Below are positions 58,237 through 64,000 of a stretch of DNA of 64,000 nucleotides, one piece after another (within the stretch, counting starts at the first letter, position 1; every line of letters begins with the position of its first letter). Both the position numbers and the translations under genes were made by a program. Below the pieces are notes generated by a model. The model saw only the letters and a program-made list of their open reading frames with translations, made no database searches and was not told the DNA's origin. The stretch comes from Dermabacteraceae bacterium TAE3-ERU27 (GTDB lineage Bacteria > Actinomycetota > Actinomycetes > Actinomycetales > Dermabacteraceae), in the NCBI GenBank assembly GCA_019218415.1, contig JAHUUL010000002.1, positions 496,001-560,000 of the forward strand, read 5' to 3'.

Positions 58237-59451
58237 TTACCCTCCCAGGAGGTCGGAAAGATCGAACCCCGCCGCAGCGAAGCGCTCCGCATGCGGCGGA
58301 TAGGCCCCGCCTCTTACCAGCGCACCGCCCCTGCGTTCAAACAGGGTGCCAACCTCTACCACCCCGTTTTCCGCCCTGCCCGATAGCGCGCAAATTTCCG
58401 CCACGCGCCGCTGCCCGTCGCCGCTCATTTCTAGGTGCACCACCACATCTATGCAGTTAGCGACCGTCGGCACCACGAATTTTTGGCTGACGTTTTCCCC
58501 CGCCAACAGCGGCAGGGTGCAAAGTTTTGTGAACGCGTCACGCGCGCTGTTCGCGTGCAGGCTGGACATCGCTGGCACGCCAGCGTTCATCGCCACCAGC
58601 ATGTCCAGGCTTTCGGCCTCGCGCACCTCCCCCACCACAATCCTGCCGGGGCGCATACGCAGCGATTCGCGCACCAGTCGACGCATACTGATTTCTCCGT
58701 TACCTTCCAGGTTCACCTGGCGGCACTGCATCGCCACCACGTCACGCAGCGGTAGCTGCAGCTCAAATACCTCTTCTATCGTCACCACCCGTTCGCGCGG
58801 GTTGATCGCCCCGCCCAGGCAGTTCAGGAAGGTGGTTTTCCCAACTCCCGTGGCACCGCTAACCAAAAAATTGAGCCCGCTTTTCACCGCCGCATCCAAG
58901 AAGCGGGCAACCTGAGCGCTTAGCGATCCCAACGGCACCAGGTCATCCAGGCATTGCGCCCGGGCAATGAACTTGCGGATATTTAACGCCCAGTGGCGGC
59001 GGGTGACGGGCGGAATAACGGCGTGCAGCCGGCTTCCGTCAGGCAGCATGGCATCAACGAACGGGCTGGACAGATCGAGCCTGCGGCCCGTGGCGGCGAG
59101 CATGCGCTCCACGAGCGCCCGCACCTCATCCGCGCTAAGCACCGTGGCCGTCAGCTCGGGCCTGCCGCGCCGGGCGCAAAACAACTCGCCCGGCGAATTG
59201 AGCCAGAGCTCCTCCACCTCGGGATCGTCCAGGTATGCCTGGAGCTGCCCGAAACCACCTATGCGCGAAGCGACCTCGGCTACCAGACCATCAATGCCTT
59301 CCCCGCCGCGGGTCGCGCTCGCCCCGGTACGGGCCTCGTAATCTGCCACGGCCTCCCGCACCAACGGCTCCAGCCCCGCACCGGAGGCATCGAAACCGCG
59401 CCTGCGGATGAGTTCCCGCACGTCCTCTTCAATTACCGTAGCTAGAGCCAT
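58237..59451 (-). CDS. tadA: Tad secretion ATPase (TadA/CpaF)
   Basis: A 404-residue type IV-secretion-like ATPase. N-terminal domain, then Walker A SGATGVGKTTFLN, Asp box EVFELQLPLRDVV, Walker B IVVGEVREAESLDML and the His box MSSLHANSARDA. It powers Flp pilus assembly. It is the most upstream gene of the operon here; no CpaE/TadZ gene lies in the remaining 150 bases before the divergent yihY. Confidence 0.93.
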   Translation of the reverse strand: MALATVIEEDVRELIRRRGFDASGAGLEPLVREAVADYEARTGASATRGGEGIDGLVAEVASRIGGFGQLQAYLDDPEVEELWLNSPGELFCARRGRPELTATVLSADEVRALVERMLAATGRRLDLSSPFVDAMLPDGSRLHAVIPPVTRRHWALNIRKFIARAQCLDDLVPLGSLSAQVARFLDAAVKSGLNFLVSGATGVGKTTFLNCLGGAINPRERVVTIEEVFELQLPLRDVVAMQCRQVNLEGNGEISMRRLVRESLRMRPGRIVVGEVREAESLDMLVAMNAGVPAMSSLHANSARDAFTKLCTLPLLAGENVSQKFVVPTVANCIDVVVHLEMSGDGQRRVAEICALSGRAENGVVEVGTLFERRGGALVRGGAYPPHAERFAAAGFDLSDLLGG

Positions 59452-59605
59452 CGCGCCTCCTCCTTGAGCCGCAGACTTTAAGATGGTTTTGTCTTAGGTA
59501 TTAGCCACATTAGCCGCCACCCAGGCTTTAGAATAGAGAGCTTTTTCTGCCAGGATTGGCCAGTGTGGATAACCTCCACAGCACAACGGAAACGTAAGGG
59601 AACCA

Positions 59606-60658
59606 ATGACGCCTACGCGCGCACCGAAGCTGCACGAACTCCCCTGGAAATACATCATGCGTCGCTCGCTGCACGAATTTACGCGCAACGACTGCATGGA
59701 TCTAGCGGCGGGCCTCACCTACTACGCCGTGCTTTCCCTGGTCCCCGGCCTGCTGGCCGTCGTCTCCGTGCTGGGCCTGGTCGGTCAGGCGGCCGACTCC
59801 CAGGAAGCCATGCTCGGCGTGGTGCAGCAGTTCGTGCCGGGCGAGGCGGGCAAGACCGCCACGCAGATTATTTCCGGGCTGTCGGCCACCGGCGGCAGCG
59901 GCATCACGTTGATCATCGGTATCGTTACCGCCCTCTGGTCGGCCTCCGGCTACGTGGGGGCTTTCGGCCGCGCCGGTAACCGCCTCTACGGGGTGCGCGA
60001 GGGCCGCCCGTTCTACGTGCTCAAGCCCGTGCTGCTGATCGTGACCTTCTTCCTCTTGCTGTGCGTCGTGCTGATCATCTTTATGGCCGCGCTCTCCGGC
60101 AGCATCGCGCAAACCGTCGGCTCCTTCATCGGCTTCGGCCCGCAGGCCGCACAAATCTGGGACCTGGCCAAGCTACCTGCGGTAATCCTGCTGGCAATCC
60201 TGATGGTCGGCCTGCTTTACCACTTCACCCCGAACATTAAGCACACCCGGTTCCGCCTGCTCTCCCCCGGCGCCGCCTTCGCCTTCCTCGCGATGGTGCT
60301 GGCCTCCTTGGGCTTCGGGTTCTACGTCGCCTACTTCAGCAAGTATCCGAACACCTACGGTGCGCTCGCGGGTGTGATCGTCATGCTGCTGTGGATCTGG
60401 ATCATCAACAACACCCTGCTCCTCGGCCTCGCACTCGACGCCGAGGTAACGCGCGGCCGCCAGCTTGAACGTGGAATCGACGCGGAAAAGGAAATTCGCC
60501 TGCCCGCGCGTAGCAACAAGATGATCGCGAAGCTCGACGAAGCTCAGGAGAACCTGATCAGCGAGGCCCGCGAAATCCGCCTGCGCCCCCTACACGCGGA
60601 ACACAGCGTCGAGGTCCCGAACCTCCCCGCCAGCGCCTCCCCCGCAACGGGCGACTAA
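59606..60658 (+). CDS. YihY/virulence-factor-BrkB family membrane protein
   Basis: A 350-residue protein with six predicted spans. Family segments are CMDLAAGLTYYAVLSLVPGL at the N-terminus, LWSASGYVGAFGRAGNRLYG, and SPGAAFAFLAMVLASLGFGF with FSKYPNTYGALAGVIVMLLW and NNTLLLGLALDAEVTR. The hydrophilic tail is helical. Function not settled in any species. It is divergent from tadA. Confidence 0.88.
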   Translation: MTPTRAPKLHELPWKYIMRRSLHEFTRNDCMDLAAGLTYYAVLSLVPGLLAVVSVLGLVGQAADSQEAMLGVVQQFVPGEAGKTATQIISGLSATGGSGITLIIGIVTALWSASGYVGAFGRAGNRLYGVREGRPFYVLKPVLLIVTFFLLLCVVLIIFMAALSGSIAQTVGSFIGFGPQAAQIWDLAKLPAVILLAILMVGLLYHFTPNIKHTRFRLLSPGAAFAFLAMVLASLGFGFYVAYFSKYPNTYGALAGVIVMLLWIWIINNTLLLGLALDAEVTRGRQLERGIDAEKEIRLPARSNKMIAKLDEAQENLISEAREIRLRPLHAEHSVEVPNLPASASPATGD

Positions 60659-60684
60659 GACGAGCGGAAACCAGGGGTACTACC

Positions 60685-61992
60685 GTGGGGGCACCGCGTA
60701 TCGCAAACCTGCTACCGAAGGGTGATGCACCGCCTCAATCACGCCCGTACCGTAAGGGAGTGGATAGGCAGCAACACGGTGAGGACCCATTCCGCTGGCT
60801 GGTAGAACATCCCCTCGTCACTGACGCGGTGGTGTTCGGCCTGGTCGGCCAGGTAGCGATTTTCAGCCTGACGCTGCTACTCGGGGTTACCTCCGAAAGG
60901 CACGCTATCTTTTACGTGCTCTACAACTGCCTGATGGTTGCCTGCGCTATCCCGCTGCGCAAATACCCGGTCCAGGCAACGCTCGTAATCGCTCTCCTCG
61001 CGCTCATACATTTGCTCTGGGATTCCCTGATCCCCGGCGACGCCATGATTTTTTATGCTCTCTACTGCGCGATCGTGTACGGCAGCGAACGCTTTGGCCG
61101 CTTCGCCCTCAAACTGGCCATTTTCGGCATGCTGATTCAGGTGGTAGTGAGCATGACCCGGGTAGCGCGCTTTTACTCCTACGAACTACCGCTCATCGCT
61201 AATCCCGGCTCTGTACGCACCGTTAGCGTGCTCGTTTTCGGCTCCCTGCTAATCTTCGCCACCTGGGCATACGCAAAGTTTCAGCGGGCGAAACGCTCCC
61301 AGCTCGTACTTGCCGAGGAACGCGCTAAGCAAGCGGAACGCGAACGCAGCCAGTCGGCCGAGCTCGCGGTGGCGGCGGAACGCAGCCGGATCGCCAGGGA
61401 AATGCACGATGTGGTGGCACATTCGCTTTCCGTGATGATCGCGCAGGCGGACGGTGGCATCTATGCCGCCGCCTATAAGCCAGAAAAGGCCACGCAAGCG
61501 CTGCAAACCATTGCCGACACGGGGCGCGAGGCGCTTTCCGACATGCGCGGCCTGCTCGGTATCCTGCGCCAAAACGAAGAAACCAGCTACGGCCCACAAC
61601 CGGGCCTGGAAACCCTGCCCGAACTCATAGAGCGGGTGCGCGCCGCCGGCGTGCCGACACAACTGCGGTTGCAGGGCGATCCCGCGACGGTGCCGCAGGC
61701 GCTGGAGCTGTCGGCCTTCCGCGTCTGCCAAGAAGCGCTCACGAACGTGATCAAGCACGCCGGGGAGGGCGCGAGCGCCCTGGTGGAGGTAGATATAGCG
61801 GCAGATGCCCTGACCATTATCGTGACCGACGACGGCCAGGGCTACGACCCCCACAGCGACGGGCGCGGGCACGGCCTGAGCGGGGTGCGCGAGCGCCTCA
61901 GCGCCTACGGTGGCACACTGGAGACGGGGCCGCTGCCGCGCGGCGGTTTTAGGGTGCGGGCGCTGTTCCCGCTACAGCAAGGAGAGCACTGA
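60685..61992 (+). CDS. two-component sensor histidine kinase (NarL-family, HisKA_3)
   Basis: A 435-residue kinase with about five membrane spans in residues 40-200 and no extracellular sensor domain. Then comes a coiled linker, the phosphoacceptor box ERSRIAREMHDVVAHSLSVM (His in MHDVVAH) and a HATPase domain (EALTNVIKHAGEGA, VTDDGQGYDPHSDG, GRGHGLSGVRERL). The organisation resembles DesK/LiaS-like intramembrane sensors of envelope stress. GTG 60685. Shares a base with the regulator start. Confidence 0.92.
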   Translation: MGAPRIANLLPKGDAPPQSRPYRKGVDRQQHGEDPFRWLVEHPLVTDAVVFGLVGQVAIFSLTLLLGVTSERHAIFYVLYNCLMVACAIPLRKYPVQATLVIALLALIHLLWDSLIPGDAMIFYALYCAIVYGSERFGRFALKLAIFGMLIQVVVSMTRVARFYSYELPLIANPGSVRTVSVLVFGSLLIFATWAYAKFQRAKRSQLVLAEERAKQAERERSQSAELAVAAERSRIAREMHDVVAHSLSVMIAQADGGIYAAAYKPEKATQALQTIADTGREALSDMRGLLGILRQNEETSYGPQPGLETLPELIERVRAAGVPTQLRLQGDPATVPQALELSAFRVCQEALTNVIKHAGEGASALVEVDIAADALTIIVTDDGQGYDPHSDGRGHGLSGVRERLSAYGGTLETGPLPRGGFRVRALFPLQQGEH

Positions 61993-62660
61993 TGAGCGAC
62001 CAGATCCGCGTTCTGCTCGTGGACGATCAGCCCCTGATCAGGGCGGGTTTCTCCATGGTTATCGACTCCCAGCCCGACATGGAGGTTATCGGCCAGGCCT
62101 GTGACGGCATAGAGGCCCTGGCTTTCGCGCGGGCGCACCGCTGCGACATCGTGCTGATGGACGTACGCATGCCCCGCATGGACGGTATCGAGGCGGCCGC
62201 CGCGCTCACCACAGAAGGCAGCGACGGCCCGCGCATCATCATGCTCACCACGTTCGACCTCGACGAATACGTCATGCGCGCCATCCGCTGCGGCGCAAGC
62301 GGGTTCCTCCTGAAAGACGCCAGGCCGGAGGATCTGCTGTCGGCCATTCGCACCGTGCACAGCGGTGACGCGGTTATCGCCCCCTCCGCCACCCGGCGGC
62401 TCATGGAACACATGGCCACGAACGGCCCGCTCGCGGAGGTAGACACGAAACGTCTAGAGACGCTAACCGAGCGCGAACGTGAAGTGCTCACGCTGATCGC
62501 CAAGGGCCGCTCCAACCAGGAAATAGCGGACGAACTCTTCGTGGCCGAGGCGACGGTAAAAACGCACGTCGGCAGGATCCTCGCCAAGCTGGATGCGCGC
62601 GATCGCGTGCAGGCCGTGATCGCCGCCTACGATTGCGGTCTTGTCCGCGCGGGCAAATAG
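61992..62660 (+). CDS. response regulator (NarL/LuxR family)
   Basis: A 222-residue regulator. Receiver with D11/D12, phosphoacceptor D57 (VLMDVRMPRMDG), T in MLTTFDLDEYV and K in GFLLKDARPED. LuxR DNA-binding domain with LTEREREVLTLIAKGRSNQE and VAEATVKTHVGRILAKL. It should control the adjoining ABC transporter genes, as in many actinobacterial loci. Confidence 0.95.
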   Translation: MSDQIRVLLVDDQPLIRAGFSMVIDSQPDMEVIGQACDGIEALAFARAHRCDIVLMDVRMPRMDGIEAAAALTTEGSDGPRIIMLTTFDLDEYVMRAIRCGASGFLLKDARPEDLLSAIRTVHSGDAVIAPSATRRLMEHMATNGPLAEVDTKRLETLTEREREVLTLIAKGRSNQEIADELFVAEATVKTHVGRILAKLDARDRVQAVIAAYDCGLVRAGK

Positions 62661-62732
62661 TCATACTTGAGTAGCACCCCGAGTATTCCTCGGGAGGATG
62701 TTTCCCCGCGCGCACGGTGACATGCTGCGGGT

Positions 62733-63422
62733 ATGAACGAAATAGCCATCAGCGCACGAAATCTGGTTAAGACCTACGGCAGCGGCGAAGCTGCCGTCAG
62801 GGCGGTAGACGATATTAGTCTGGACATCACGCAAGGCACGTTCACCTCCATCATGGGGCCGTCCGGCTCGGGTAAGTCCACGCTGATGCACCTGCTGGCC
62901 GGGCTGGACAGCCTGGACTCGGGCAGCATCGTCATCTCCGGCACCGATATCAGCACGCTCTCCGATAACGCCCTCACCAAATTCCGCCGTGACAACATCG
63001 GCTTCATTTTCCAGCGTTTCAACCTACTCCCGATGCTGAGCGCGAAGCAGAACATTCTGCTGCCGCTGGATCTGGCGGGCAGGAAGCCGCAGCGCGGCAA
63101 GCTGGAAGAGCTGGCAGCCACGCTCGGCCTCACCGAACGCCTGGGGCACCTGCCCTCGCAACTTTCCGGCGGCCAGATCCAGCGCGTCGCGATTGCCCGT
63201 GCCCTCATCACCTCCCCCTCCGTCATCTTTGCCGACGAGCCCACGGGCAACCTGGACACGGCCAGTGGTAGCGAGGTGCTGCGACTGCTGCGCATGGCGG
63301 TGGACGAGCTGGGCCAGACGGTAGTGATGGTCACCCACGAACCCGACGCCGCAGCCGTCGGTGACCGCGTGCTCACCCTGGTAGACGGCAAGATCGATCA
63401 GGATGCGGGGACAGCGCGATGA
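62733..63422 (+). CDS. ABC transporter ATPase (MacB/LolD-like)
   Basis: A 229-residue ATPase. Walker A GPSGSGKST (42-50), Q-loop FIFQRFNLLPML, signature LSGGQ (144-148), Walker B VIFADEP (164-170) and H-loop VMVTHEPDA. Closest to ATPases paired with FtsX-like permeases that export peptides or resist antimicrobials. It overlaps the permease start by four bases. Confidence 0.93.
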   Translation: MNEIAISARNLVKTYGSGEAAVRAVDDISLDITQGTFTSIMGPSGSGKSTLMHLLAGLDSLDSGSIVISGTDISTLSDNALTKFRRDNIGFIFQRFNLLPMLSAKQNILLPLDLAGRKPQRGKLEELAATLGLTERLGHLPSQLSGGQIQRVAIARALITSPSVIFADEPTGNLDTASGSEVLRLLRMAVDELGQTVVMVTHEPDAAAVGDRVLTLVDGKIDQDAGTAR

Positions 63423-64000
63423 GCCGTATAAAGATCACTCCCCTACGCAGGCACCTGGCGGCTATCGTCACAATCATGCTCGCCTCGGCTTTCGCCACCG
63501 CGATGATCCTGGGCGGCAACGTGATGCGTGCCTACACCGAAAACTTCCTGCAGGGCACCACCCCCGACGCCGACATCGTCTTTTCTCTACCGCATGAGGA
63601 ACTGGGGCAGCTCCCGCCGGACACGCTAAGCGAGTACTGGCCTTACAAGCTGGCATACGTAAACCTGGACGAAAAGCACGCGGACACCGACCTACTACTG
63701 GTCCCGACCCCGCAGGGCCGCGCCCTGCCTAAGGTCGTGGCGGGCAGCCTGCCCCACGAAAGCGGAGAGGTCGCCCTCACCAGCGACGCCGCTTCACAGG
63801 CGAACGTAAAGGTAGGCGAGACGCTAAAGACGGATGCCACCATCCCGCTGCGGGTAACCGGCATCGTGAGCCCCTTCACCGGTTCTTCTAGCGGCCCCAC
63901 GGCCGTCACCACCCCGGAGACCTTCGACAAGCTGGGGGCGTTTGCCCACGTTCCCGACAGCTACTACGCAATTAGTAAGCTGCCGCCGAAAGAAGCGGTA
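63419..64000 (+). CDS. FtsX-like ABC permease (partial, cut by window edge)
   Basis: The frame is open from ATG 63419 to the edge (194 codons). The first span is HLAAIVTIMLASAFATAMIL. It is followed by a large extracellular MacB-type domain (TPDADIVFSLPHEELGQLPP; EVALTSDAASQANVKVGETL; IPLRVTGIVSPF). The C-terminal spans are beyond the window. With the ATPase and the two-component pair it forms a likely envelope-stress or antimicrobial-peptide transporter. Confidence 0.88.
   Translation, partial: MSRIKITPLRRHLAAIVTIMLASAFATAMILGGNVMRAYTENFLQGTTPDADIVFSLPHEELGQLPPDTLSEYWPYKLAYVNLDEKHADTDLLLVPTPQGRALPKVVAGSLPHESGEVALTSDAASQANVKVGETLKTDATIPLRVTGIVSPFTGSSSGPTAVTTPETFDKLGAFAHVPDSYYAISKLPPKEAV

Overview
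The window is high-GC DNA with actinobacterial gene content and order: murI, a cAMP-phosphodiesterase-like MBL gene, rph and rdgB together; ClpS with DUF2017; DUF3039 with a DEAH helicase; ftsE, ftsX and an M23 hydrolase beside prfB; smpB with ssrA; an actinobacterial-type Tad pilus locus; and HrpA. HrpA, the tmRNA tag (AEPKRTDFALAA) and the small gene complement suggest an Actinomycetaceae-like organism. That placement is inference; no marker here fixes the genus.

Positions 1 to about 18.3 kb are the right end of an integrated prophage. Almost everything reads leftward. A lysogeny switch (HTH repressor, ImmA-like protease, lipoprotein, all +) faces a long leftward early operon: HTH proteins, an ERF recombinase, HNH and RusA nucleases, replication proteins and SSB, then about a dozen small accessory genes and a Dam-type methylase. 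The packaging genes follow: HNH, terminase small and large subunits, and a portal protein cut by the window edge. The tyrosine integrase has a one-base frameshift. The junction with the chromosome is a 42-nt 3' fragment of tRNA-Arg(UCU).

From 18.3 to 45.3 kb the sequence is mostly chromosomal housekeeping: oligoribonuclease, an AGE-family isomerase, four tRNAs (His, two identical Lys(CUU), Leu), an alanine/Na+ symporter, a frameshifted ABC transporter lying between the two tRNA-Lys copies, divergent bioD and bioB, a duplicated lipoprotein pair, the murI-cdnP-rph-rdgB operon, clpS, helicases and hrpA. 

From 45.3 to 49.1 kb is a distinctly AT-richer block. It holds an 8-bp tandem array, a structured GTGCAC-containing repeat element (a second copy with identical internal spacing and opposite orientation lies at 25.97-26.09 kb), and a three-gene operon for a short Hsp70, a membrane-anchored J-like/TPR protein without the HPD motif, and a GrpE-like protein. 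It sits immediately downstream of ssrA. This non-canonical chaperone triad is my best candidate for an under-described system.

From 49.1 kb to the end: ssrA, smpB, an M23 hydrolase, ftsX, ftsE, prfB, a Tad pilus operon (tadC frameshifted), a YihY-family membrane protein, and a two-component system followed by an ABC ATPase and a permease cut by the window edge.

Three otherwise recognisable genes (integrase, ABC transporter, tadC) each need a single one-base shift. They are either real gene decay or assembly errors, and the raw reads would decide.
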